Positions 36,110 through 47,320 of a stretch of 64,000 nucleotides of DNA are shown piece after piece. How positions within the stretch are numbered: the stretch's first letter is position 1; every line of letters begins with the position of its first letter. Source of the DNA: Rhynchosporium graminicola (lineage: Eukaryota; Ascomycota; Leotiomycetes; Helotiales; Ploettnerulaceae); the NCBI GenBank assembly GCA_900074885.1, contig FJUW01000046.1:721645-785644 (forward strand), read 5' to 3'. Made by a program: the position numbers and the translations under genes. The notes beneath the pieces are model-generated. The model did not search any database and was not told the DNA's origin. It saw nothing but the letters and a program-made list of their open reading frames with translations.

Positions 36110-37569
36110 CTGTGTTAAGCTTGTGCTTAGCCGGTTCCGCTTACTGCAATTATCTTTGCACTCTTCTTCTTATGGTCCCTGAACTTCGAGGTGCGTCTAG
36201 CCGCAACTGTTGTTAAGGCGGAGAGTGGAGATGACCGGCACAGCTTCATATTTCCCAGATTAAATACACTTAAAGTAAATACCGACCTTTCTCCAATAAC
36301 TTTATATCGCAATGTCAACATCAGCAGAAGGCCGCCTATTACCGCAAATGATAAAATCCGGTGGAGGACCAAGATCCAACACCCACCGAGATCCACACCA
36401 TCTCCAATTCATCCGGCACTAGATGATTGATTTCAGTCTTCAACTGAGAAGCCAATGCACGCGCCACTCTTATCAGTTCAGATATACACCATTGTCATAA
36501 TCCCTGATTCTCAAAGAGAACAACTATGCGCTCATCTATACGAGATGCACAATCTCAAACGAGGCAAACTATCGCCTCCAAGCTGGCGTTTTGATAATCA
36601 ATACCTTCCCTCTATCTATCAGAAACCCAATGTATCCTTCATTGCCGCCTCGATATGGAAGCTCGAAAATCAATGCCTGTCGCGTCATGAACAGCTGTAA
36701 ATACCAGTTAGTGGCAACGGGTGGTTGATTGGTTCTAGTTGACTATTGAATTCCGGTCGACATTGACGTTGGAATAGTGTACCTTGATCGTGGCTTTCCT
36801 CAATAGGAACAGGCTACCGATGAGCCAATCCTGAGCTAGAGAAGTATTTCGAATGATACCACTTACTGATTCTGAGGGGGCTTGAACTCAAAGACTCACT
36901 GCTCCTGTCGATTTGAGGCTTCGAAATCTACATTCTTCGGGTCCCAATGAGGAGTTGGAGGGAAAATTTGGCGAGGCCTGGGAAGAAGCAACAAAAGGGT
37001 GGTAAAATACTACAAAACATCAAACATCCGATCGACATTTCAGTAGCTGGCTGAGCGACCAGTGGGCTGCTAGCAGATATGTGCCATTGTATGTGTGTTG
37101 AGTATTTCGTGATTCTCGGTAACGATTCCAGGAGGACCAGATATATCGCAAGGCAAGCGTGGCGAAAGAAAAAGTATACGCTAGATATGCTCGGACTAAC
37201 ACGCTTACATGATGAAGCCCATTTGGCTCTGGGCGGAGAGAGTGTTGGGGAGATTGAGCCCTGATTTCTTGCCAGCACCTCGATAACAACGCTTGACAAG
37301 GTGAGCCTCTCAAAGAGCGCTCCTGATTTATTTTCATCATTGGGCTAACTGCAGATATTTGGCACTATGTAGCTTGAGGCTTGAGCTGAGGATCAAAGAG
37401 AACTATACGGACATTCTCAACGCCTTTCAGGGGTGTGGATTCCGAGGAGTAGCGTTAAGATTTTTGGAATATGGACTAATAGACTTGATCAGTCTGTCCA
37501 ACTTTATTCAACCCGAATGCGCTTCTTGAGGCTCGAGAACCGCCTGGTACCTTGGTAGATCTATTGCTT
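36110..37569. other. Gap with no supported gene
   Basis: About 1.45 kb. Several ORFs of 60-125 codons on both strands (for example 36455-36700 plus and 36928-37299 minus) have no recognisable domain and no splice partners. It may hold more decayed sequence, but I cannot identify a family. Confidence 0.4.
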
Positions 37570-38347
37570 ACTTTCCCGGCTCCAGCCTACCTTTTCGCTA
37601 CGGAAATCATACCCGCCAAAGTGCCTGGAGCATGGATATATGATTATAGATCATATTGAGCCTGCAGAAGCGCAGATGCTTGCCATGTGTTGGAAAAGCT
37701 TAATCACACTCGCAGCTTGTGCTTGAGGACGAACACTTAAAGACTGGTCTCGTATCGTGCCTCTTCTAAGCAAAATCCACTACCTCGCATCAGTCCTTGA
37801 ACGGTAGATGACCAAGGTATCCTTACTCTGTCTAATCGTCCGCTGCCATTCCATTTTCATACCCTTGAGAACCAAAATGTACCAACCAATATCCCAAGAG
37901 GTCTTCCTACACACCACAGTTTCATTCTATAGTGATCTTCTAGCGCGTCACGACAGTCGAATACGAAGCCAGCTCAACCCGATCATTGACGAGATTGATG
38001 GTATCGATCAAGTCGCGAATATTTATACTATGCGTAGAATTCCTGCGCACCTTCCAAGCCGTGAACTTCGGCACGGTCCATTGTTTTTCCACCTGACTGA
38101 TCTCCGTCGTGGCAATATTTTCGTCGACGAGAACTGGAATATCAAGTACATCATGGATCTTGAATGGGCACGCTCCCTGCCCGTCGAAATGCTCGCTCCT
38201 CCAATTTGGATAACGAATCGAGGCCTGGACGATCTCATCGACGAAAAACTCTTTAAGTACGAGAGGGAGTGTAAGGTATTCATGCACATCTTGGAAGAGG
38301 AGGAAAAGTCATTCCCGCGTCTGTTCGACGACAATTTCAAATACTGA
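37570..38347 (+). pseudogene. Aminoglycoside-phosphotransferase-like (APH) pseudogene
   Basis: The 3' part (about 37808-38347) encodes the C-terminal lobe of a fungal APH/protein-kinase-like protein: LTDLRRGNIFVD (catalytic Asp and Asn), then IMDLEWARSLPVEMLAPP (metal-binding Asp). Upstream, the expected middle part survives as the segment around GYMIIDHIEPAEAQML at about 37635, in a frame that meets a stop soon after, and a PFRYGN-like segment lies in yet another frame. The N-terminal lobe with the ATP-binding Lys is not recognisable. Multiple frame breaks without usable introns indicate a decayed gene. The intact 3' ORF alone would lack the nucleotide-binding lobe. Confidence 0.65.
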
Positions 38348-39162
38348 CAGACGTTATGAGGTAAAGCTTGAAGGTTGGTGGAAGTTTCTGGGTGTTCCAT
38401 GCTCTGAAAAATCTGATAGGATTCTGTAATGTCTTCGAGGACCATATTCAGCCGCTTTTTGCGCACTGGCATCAGAGTTTCTCGAAGATGGAGCATCTTA
38501 TTAAGCCTCTGATACTATGGAGATTGGGAAAGCGAAGCCGGAGGATAAGAAATTGTAGGAAGAAGAAGTCAGAGGCTTGTTTGAGGCAAGGAAATGGGTC
38601 CTAGACTTTACCTAGTAGGCAATCAGGGGATATCGATCCTTAACATTTTCTCTATTGGGATAAGCAAAGTACCCTGGGGCATTTGTACCTCAGCCCATGA
38701 CAAATATCCAGCGTCAGCCACTCTGACGTGAATCAATGCATGTCATAAAGTGGCATCTAATGCGATACCGTACTATCTCGCTACCAGCCTGATTCACCTC
38801 TAAATACCGCATGCAAGTGACCGTTGGGAGACTCACCCATTGGAGAGATGGATACCTGCTTCCGCAAGATATGCCGGTACCAGAATGGGCCAATCCGATT
38901 TATCTCCGAAGAAAGATCGACCGCCCCCTCCATTCTAAAGTCCATCGCGTCACTGCGTGCTAGGTCATTGAATTCTAGAATGACTAAAAAAGGAAAAACA
39001 TATACAATCAATTCCCCCTCTTTCACAATCAATATCTTGCTATCGAACTTCCGAGTGAATCGAAGACTCGACGGCGTCCTCACTCGGTCTATAACTCGTG
39101 TGTTTGACTACTCGGATGCACGCTGCAACAACTGATCACGACAAGCCGAGGCGATTTTGAAT
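38348..39162. other. Gap, promoter of MFS permease
   Basis: About 0.8 kb with no supported gene; it ends at the ATG of the MFS gene. Confidence 0.45.
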
Positions 39163-41263
39163 ATGAACAGCGAAACCAAAACCCAAAGCAGCAGCGACGA
39201 GAAAATCAGCGGAAGTGGAAGTCAACTCGAAGATGGGCGTACGGAAAACAGCCAGTATGCCTTGCCTCAAGATCCAGATGCGCATTTAAGTGAGGAAGAG
39301 AAGAGGGTTGTGGTAAGCTTTTTCCCCACGATTCCCAAGGTTTTTCCAAGGCGGGAGCGGGGTTCTGAGGCGGAGTGTGTGGGGTATGTGGGATGAGCAT
39401 TGATTGAATTAAAGTGAAGTGAAGTTGGGTTGGCATTTGAGACGGAGAATTAATGGCTGATTATCTGCTTGGTATTTAGGATCGGAAGTTACTTTGGAAA
39501 CTGGACTTGACTCTCATTCCTTGGGTATGTCGTTCTATCGGTTTTCATATTCGACGTATTTAGAAATGTGAGATGTGAGAGCAAATACTCGGAAGCTCTG
39601 CCCTGTGGCGCAAAGTTCCGGGCGGATGATGCAGTGCTGCATACTTTATGCCTCATGAGCTTTTTCAAAAAGGGAACACACTGTTTGATATGGCATGCTG
39701 ACATTGGATCCCAGCTCTGCATCCTCTACCTTCTGGCCTTCCTCGATCGAACCAACATCGGTAATGCCAAAATCGACGGATTACAAAAGAGTCTTGGTGA
39801 TAAGAATGGGCCGATGTCAACTGGGCGCTACAACGCCACTCTCTCGATCTTTTTCGTGTCGTACTCTGTTTTCGAGTAAGCTCTATGGTCATTTCCATGA
39901 ACTGAATTAGTAGGATGCGCATGTAGAGAGAAAAATGTTGTTAATGAACTTAGGCCCCTAACAAATATTCTACTCAAGAAACTTCGCCCCTCGGTGTTCA
40001 TACCAATCATTATGGTTGTCTGGGGAATCTGCATGACCTTCATGGGCTTCGTTGAGAATTGGTCTGGTCTGATGGCAGCTCGTGTATGTTCCTTGCCTCA
40101 TTTATGCCTAACTCAACTGACAGAGCATTGAAAGTGGTTTCTCGGACTCGCAGAAGCTGGGTTGTTTCCTGGCATCAACTACTACCTTTCATGCTGGTAT
40201 AGACGATCTGAGTTTGGTATTAGGGCTGCGATTTTCTTCTCGGCCGCGGCAGTTTCGGGGTCCTTTGGTGGTCTGCTCGCAGCTGCAATCGTAAAAATGA
40301 ATGGCTTGGGGGGGAAACCTGGATGTAAGTCACCCGCCAGAATTTTCTTGCAATATATCCTGAGACAGGCATATATGAGTAATTGCTGACATCCAAATTA
40401 TCGCAGGGGCATGGATTTTCATCTTAGAAGGTATTGTCACGGTACTCTTCGGCGTCCTCTCATTCTGGTGCGTGCACGACTTTCCCGACGAAGCCAAGTT
40501 CCTCTCCGAGCAAGACCGAGCTCGCGTCATCCGTCGCCTGAAGATGGACCAGCAGTCTTCAGCTGAACACGAGGAATTCAAGATGAAGTATGTTATCATG
40601 GCTCTCAAAGATTACAAGATGTGGCTGGGCATGATTATCTATATGGGTTGCGACATGCCTCTCTACGCGTTCTCTCTCTTCCTGCCAAGTATCATCAAAC
40701 AAATGGGATATAGCAACACCAAGGCACAGCTACTTAGCGTTCCACCATATGCTGTAGCAGCTTGCCTCACCGTCCTCATCGGATATATCGCAGATCGAAC
40801 ACATCAACGTGGCCTGTGTAATATCGGCGTTGCATTTATCGGTATAGCCGGCTTCTCTATGCTGCTTGGATCAGACGATGCACACATTAAGTACGCAGGC
40901 ACTTTCCTGGGAGCTTTGGGTATCTATCCCTGCATCGCAAACACCATATCTTGGGTCTCGAACAATATCGAGGGTGTATACAAGCGTGGCGTGGTTCTTG
41001 GATTCGTCATTGGTTGGGGTAATCTCAATGGTATTGTCTCGTCGAACATTTACCAGAAGGCACCGTATATTTCGGGCCATTCGACGGTTCTGGCGTATAT
41101 GATCATTTGTCTCCTTGGTGGCAGCATCGCGCTGAGGATTCTGCTTGCCAGGGAGAATAAGGCTCGCTTGGCTGGAAAGAGAGATCACTGGGTTGAGGGG
41201 ATGAGTGAGCGGGAAGCTGAGAAATTAGGCGATATGCGTCCGGACTTTCTATACACTCTTTGA
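39163..41263 (+). CDS. MFS permease, anion:cation symporter (Dal5/Tna1-like) family
   Basis: Twelve-helix major-facilitator transporter of the fungal ACS family (allantoate, nicotinate, vitamin and similar organic anions). Six exons: 39163-39312, 39480-39524, 39715-39875, 39954-40083, 40135-40324, 40407-41263 (510 aa). A hydrophilic, Ser/Glu-rich N-terminus precedes a KLDLTLIPW...LLAFLDRTNIGNAK start, the typical ACS first-helix signature. WFLGLAEAGLFPG and the YYLSCWYRRSE loop follow. The ATG at 39163 is used because the longer ORF begins with TTG. The 190-nt third-position intron is long for this region. The substrate cannot be told from sequence. It lies just right of the decayed zone; I see no evidence tying it to the PKS locus. 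Confidence 0.92.
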
Positions 41264-41860
41264 GGGGAGCATTCGACTATTGGATCCTATTTGACGTCGC
41301 TTTGATCCTCTGTCAGGACAATATTGACGAATAGTTTGGATACATTCAGATACCGATGTTGATTTCTCATCATTGGATTTAGTCCATGATAGCATTCCAA
41401 GATGTGACAAGGCCACATGAACCTGTAAAAGACTTACAGCTAATCAGGGATCTCGGGAACGATGCTCAAGGTGATAACTGATAAAGTCTATAGCTGAGAA
41501 GGCTTGTTTTGTTTCGACAAGAGATTCGCTTCCCAAAAGGAGGAACTTACTCCTATCTCCATTTTCGGGAAGCCACGTGATGCTGCCGAACTCCAAACAC
41601 CCGTAGATTCACCGAGATCTCGTGACTCTCAACTTAGCTCAACACCAACCTCGCAACATCTCACCAGTGTTGAATGAGGTCTGAATACAGCTGGTTAGCG
41701 CTGATCGCTTACGCACCTGATCTGACAAATCATAACCTTATAGTACGGATTTATAGATTCAGAACGCATAGTTCTCAACTCAATTTCTTTCATTTAATTC
41801 TGCACACTGGCTTGGTGTTCGGAGACTTTCATTCGTGTGTCAAGGAGATTTGCACACATC
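41264..41860. other. Intergenic, FMO promoter
   Basis: About 0.6 kb between tandem plus-strand genes. A CACGTG box lies at 41574-41579, about 285 bases upstream of the FMO start. No gene seen. Confidence 0.5.
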
Positions 41861-44556
41861 ATGGCAAAGCGCGTTTGTATCATCGGTACTAAACCCTCTT
41901 CTTTCCATTTCCATTATAAGGCTATCTCCTCCTTCGAGTTCCATAATTGAATACAGCTGGTTTCCCTTCTGACCCCTGTTTCAGGCGCTGGTCCTTCTGG
42001 TCTCGTGGCAGCCAAAACACTCACCGATTCTACAACTCCTTCCAATTTCCACGTAACGCTCTTCGACGTCAAATCCCGCATTGGGGGACTCTGGCCAGTC
42101 TCCACACATGATGAAGGACTTGTTAATCCAGAAATGTGTACGAATCAGAGTCGTCACACAGTGTCATTTAGCGACCTGGCGTGGAGTTCACATGAGCCTT
42201 TGTTCCCAAAAGCGTGGATGGTAGGGAGGTACTTGGAAAGGTATTTGGTAGTCTATGGGAAAGGATGGGATCTTAGGTTTGGGTGGAAGGTCGTGAAGGT
42301 ACGAAGGATCGGTGAGGGGAACGAAATTGGGTGGAATGTGTTTGTGGAAAATCATGACGAGGGGAAGGAAGAGGAGATACAGTTCGACTACGTGATAATT
42401 GCAACAGGCTTCTTCGGGAAAGCTAAGATGCCTCAGGGGCTGAATGATGCTTCTGTTCCCATTGCACATAGTTCTCAAATCCGCAAGATCACGACCCTGA
42501 TCACGGGACCTGAGAGGAAGGCAATCGGAAGAGGAAGGAAGATCGTTATTGTTGGAGGACAGATGTCAGGCGTTGAGACGGCTGCTGCGATTGCTATGCA
42601 GATATCTTCTGCAACTAATACACCTAGTGACACCTCCATTGAGGATGCCGGGAAGTATGTCGTAACGCACCTCGTACAGAAACCTGTTTGGGTGATGCCA
42701 CTTATCTTTCCTGTCGACCCGGTCATGGAAAAGGATGGTGTAAAGGTATCCTCTTCTCACTATCAATTTAAGTGAGATGAGAGTAGTTTTTGACGTGGTT
42801 TAGGAAAAGAATCGCTCTGCCAATTTTCTGCCGCTGGATCTGGTGAGCTATAATATTGGCTGGCGGCCTGAAGGAGTAGTGAAGAATTCTTCTGGACACA
42901 TCACCACCGAGGCCGCAGCTCTCACGCACGGCTTTATGGAAACGTACACTGGTACTAATCAAAGCGAATTTGGACCTGCTTTAGCGATTTCGGGAGGGAC
43001 GAAGACCGAGCCTCCTTTGCTGGCTTGTAGCGACCAGTACACCGAGTTCGTACGAAACGAGAAAATCGAAGTGATAACAGGACGCATGATCGAAGCCTCC
43101 GATGATTCTGTCACCATCTCAACCCCAGCGGGGGATAAAGGAAAAATCACAGATGTAGCAGCTATCGTCTGCGCGACCGGGTTTGATGCTTCGCCATCCG
43201 TCGATTTCCTACCTGCCGACATCCTCCAAATGCTCGAATTCGATGCAACAGATGACGGGTTTCCGCTAGCATTAAATGTCCATGCCACGATCAGTAAGAA
43301 GGTTCCATCACTTGGCTTTGTTGGATTTTACAGGAGTCCTTACTGGGGCGTCATGGAAATGCAAGCTAGATTTCTAACGAAGCTCTGGAGCGGCGATGAG
43401 AAGGCTGGAAAGTCATTAGACCAAGACACGACTATGGAGACCATGATGAGTCTGAGAAAAGATCCGAGAAAGGCGCAATTTCCTATGGGAGATTATGCGT
43501 ATTTGATGGAGTCCTTTGCTGAAATTCTCGGTAACTACTTCTTCTACGCATCATTTGAAGGCAAAATACACAGTGATGCAAGTACAAATTTGACTGATAG
43601 ACTCAAAAAGATATTCAACGCCATGAGCCTTCTCCTGGTCCCACGGGTACACGGACCGGGCTCATAACCCCCTACCGATACACCTACTCCGATGTTACAG
43701 CCTCCCAAAGGAGAGAAATTGATCTCTCACTCAGCGACCATTACTCCACCTTAAAGGCATCCGCAGAAAAAGCGCGATTTGTTCCTCGTGCAGTGTTTCG
43801 AGGTCTTCAGGGAATATGGGCATTAAATCGTACCATCACCTCGCGTATTTCGACACTTCCTTCTGGGACTTTACTAGGTACTGCTACATTACTTCCAAGA
43901 TATCCTACCGACGGACCACATTCAGGAGCCATTGGCGCTCAACAAATACCATCACCCCCGTCTCAAGATAATTCGATAAAACAAAGTAACGTGACGTCGC
44001 CTTCCAAGCCTGCAGCTGATCTCGAATACATATATTTCGAAGAGGGAAACTTCTTAACCTCCTTTGGTGCCACCATGACTGCGAAACGAAGTTATGTCTA
44101 TCGCTATTTCGAAGAGAACGATTGTATTGATCTCTGGTTTGCGAAAGGAGATTATCTGACAGCAGATTATTTCTTTCACAGAGTTAAGTTTACTGGTAGA
44201 GATGAGGCAGTGGGCTGGAGGGCAGTTAGTAGTCATCTATGTGAGTTCTTCTTTCTTCTGTGTTTCAGTCACTTGCCTGGAGCGCTTAAGTGAGAAGATA
44301 ACTTTCTCTAAAATCAATTTCTACCTGGTCGCTTGGCAGTTTTAACTTCGATCGTTATCACTTGTTCACTTCCCCTCTTTTGGACCTCTTGCCAAGCTAA
44401 TTCATCCTTCCAGGCATTGAAGATATGTACGACGTGTCATATACGTTCCTCTTCAGTGGCGCTACACTCTCGACTTGGACATCGGAATACACTGTCAAAG
44501 GGCCACAGAAGGATTATACAATCCGGAACGTGTATACCAGACCTGCTCTAAACTGA
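41861..44556 (+). CDS. Flavin monooxygenase-like protein with C-terminal DUF6314-like domain
   Basis: Two-part protein of 761 aa, exons 41861-41885, 41985-42745, 42804-43530, 43611-44240, 44414-44556. The N-terminal part is an FMO-like FAD/NAD(P) oxidoreductase: IIGAGPSG (FAD, split by the first intron), the FFGKAKMPQ region and IVIVGGQMSGVE (NADPH). The C-terminal part (after about residue 560) has GLQGIWALNRTI, YFEEGNF, RSYVYRYFEEND and a DxYxVxYxF segment, resembling DUF6314 domains, which in fungi can follow such oxidoreductases. The link depends on an 80-nt intron (43531-43610) whose acceptor AAAAAG restores frame; without it the FMO would stop at 43667. It probably oxygenates a small molecule; the role of the second domain is unknown. 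Confidence 0.85.
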
Positions 44557-44954
44557 ACGAAACACTCATCATGACACTCAGTCACAATGATGACAGACTG
44601 AAAAAGGAATCTACAATCCTCAATCAAACATATAGTAGACTGTTGATCTGAGGTTAAAATGCCGATCATTTGTACGCAAGTGATCATGCTCCCTGCGGCT
44701 GACCAGCTCGTGTTTGTTGAAGTCATCCATTGGAGCATGGCTATGGTAGGGCATAAAATCACGCCTGGCGTGGAATTTCGTCGCAACGCTGCACCGTTGA
44801 AAATTTGTAAAATTTGATGAATCCCATAATCCATTCAGATGCTAAAATCCTGGACTTATAAAGCGACTCTCGCTGTGTGGTAGACAAATGCGTTCGCCAT
44901 CACTCTTTTGTGCACCTATCAATCAACGGCGCTATATATCCTTCTCTAAATCAT
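44557..44954. other. Convergent 3' gap
   Basis: About 0.4 kb between the ends of two convergent genes (FMO fusion and hemerythrin-like). No gene or strong terminator structure seen. Confidence 0.5.
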
Positions 44955-45762
44955 TCAAATCACCTTTGCCGTAAAAGTCAGAGGCCGCTTTTCACCCCAG
45001 GTCGAGCACGGTAAGAATCTCCAAACGCCTTGATACTTTCGCTCATACCAGTAATGGACCAGCGATTTTACGACTCCAGGCAGCTCCGGCCAGACACAGT
45101 CTCCCTCGTAACCTATGTCGGTGGTGCCGAGAACGATTGGGAAGAGAATTGACTAAAGTCGTCAGCTTAGGTCAGCGGCACATTCGTTCTCCGAAACCTA
45201 CTTTATCACCAGCTCTCAGCTTGAGATCAAATTCATCATATGCTTTTCTCATCACAGCCTCATCGAACGCCTTCAGCTCTAGGAGCGTCTCAATCTCCTC
45301 GCTCAAATGCTTCGCCAAGACCTCTCCAAAAGAATCCACAATCGCCCTCAACTTCAACCCATCATACTCCTCAACGCTGGTGTCTGTTGAATATCTCCCG
45401 AAATTTTCCAGTCCAGGCATGAAAGCATAATGTTGCGCAACATTCTTAGCCATGAGCCCCTTCATGCCCGTCAATCTCTCGACTTCGGGGAAATAGTACT
45501 GCTCTTCCGCGTCGTGATGCTCGTGAATCCATCCGCACCAGAATTCTGCGTACTTGAGCAAATCTTTGATGTCCTGCGGTTGGACGACGTGAGTGCTTTG
45601 TTGATAGATGGAGTTCAGTCCGCGCAGCATGCCGTTGTGGGCACATGTCATTTCGCGGGCTATGAACACTGCAACGGGGAGCTTGCTCACATCCTCGCCT
45701 CTGCCTGGTGTAGGTATGAGATTGAAAGGGGTATCGGCCCAGGGAGCTTCTATCGTTGCCAT
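44955..45762 (-). CDS. Hemerythrin-like HHE-domain protein
   Basis: Four-helix-bundle HHE cation-binding protein, expected to bind a di-iron centre and O2 or act in metal or redox sensing. Exons 45762-45202 and 45152-44955 (252 aa). Metal-ligand candidates appear in order: HNGMLRGLNSIY, HEHHDAEEQYYFPEVE, HYAFMPGL and HLSEEIETLLEL. The ATG at 45762 (MATIEAPW) is preferred over the longer ORF because the family begins close to the first helix. The short 49-nt intron is required: it replaces a premature stop with a C-terminal tail (VVKSLVHYWYERKYQGVWRF-like) typical of fungal homologues. Similar genes are scattered in ascomycete genomes; no neighbour explains its role. Confidence 0.87.
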
Positions 45763-47320
45763 CTTGTGAATGATAGTTGTTTTTCGGCAATGGCGGTTTC
45801 CTGGCTTTTTGGGAGAAGTGGCTGTCGAAAATATTGAAGGGAAGTGAAATGAATCGGACTTTCTTTGGGAAGCAACCATTCGAACATTCTCATGTGTACC
45901 CCTTTTATCACAACTTCATCACAACCTCAACCCATGCGTTTCAGCCTTTCGTTCGGTCGGTTTCACGATTCGTCAAATCTCAGCCACAAAAGCCCATGTC
46001 AGCAGAGAGCGTATGCTGAAAGCGGCCATTCCGACCAATGGAAGATTAGTGATATACCGACATAAAAAGAAAACAAATCGCAAAGCCTAAATCTGACTGC
46101 ATGATTGGAACTTCCCAATTCTCACTGGACATTGTCCGGACACCAAGCCTCAGCCTCGGCCATATGCAGAGCATAACGGTGAGGTGTTCTTGGTAGTCGG
46201 GTTCGGCTTCCTCAGCTGCATAAGCGAAGGCTTTACCTTTGCGTCTATATTGAGGTGCGCGGTAGGAGCGAGGAGCGGCTGTTCGGGATTGCCCTCATTC
46301 ATTTATTTTTAAACAACAATTTAAGCGTTGAAGAGGCAAATTAGAGCTAAAGTGGTCGATGCTACTTTATCCTACCGAAGAGACGCGAACCTCCACTACC
46401 TCTAAATCACTTCAGCTATGGAAGCCCGTCACCGTATATCGGAAGCTTTTAAGATTAAGATTCAGAACACGAAATGTTCAGGAACACCTGGAGCATATAG
46501 AGAAATTGTTCTCTACAGTATTATCTCTTTCAGTGCCGCTGTGCTATGCTTCTTAGGTATGATATCTAGTCTAGCTGGTCGCAGAATCAATCCATGGTTA
46601 TAGGGTTTTACTTTATAATGCATCAAGATTGGGCCAAATTGTTACTCATGAGGTTGAAACTCGATTTCAATCTAGTCAAATTGGTCCCATAGCGTTTTGG
46701 TGGAACATTTTAGAATTGCGAAAAGCTTCTGGACTATGCTCTACTGTTTATTGTTGTAACTTTTCATTCAATATTCGGCGTACTCTGAAATCACAAAATC
46801 TATCTAGGACTTTACTTTACGAAGTATGAAGCTCAAAAAAGAAAAATTGGTCTGAGTCTTTGTTTCCATGACTTTGCCATGTTATGAACTATCGATGGTC
46901 GCAGCCACTAACTTTTCGCAACTTGAAGATCATGAGAATACTGCAGCTGGTTGCTACCCGACTTATCGAAAACAATTCCTACCAACCTCGAATATGGTCA
47001 TTTTTGTAGATATCTAACAGGTTTTCGATAGTGATCAGCGTTGGTAATGAAATTTCATCAAGGTCGGACTCTCAATTTATTTTTTCAAAACCTTTCCGCG
47101 TTCGTCGAAAACCCAGTTTCTTTATTCAAGATTGTTGTGTTCAGCAGATACCATAGCTAACAATGCTTTTATCCAACCGCATTCAGATCTGCCCAAGCTA
47201 GTTCTTTGTGTGCCTACAATCAACCTCTCTTGATTGTTGCATGCCATAGAAAGGGAAAACCCCAAAAGCGCTATCTCGATACTGTTCCAACGTCCAGTGC
47301 ACCAGACTAGTATCGCAAGC
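45763..47320. other. Intergenic, divergent promoters
   Basis: About 1.55 kb upstream of both the hemerythrin-like gene (minus) and the Ulp1-like gene (plus). Small ORFs around 46359-46829 have no family resemblance. No repeat seen. Confidence 0.45.

Noticed and set aside
46359..46829. Cluster of small plus-strand ORFs
   Set aside because: Short, overlapping in different frames and without conserved features.
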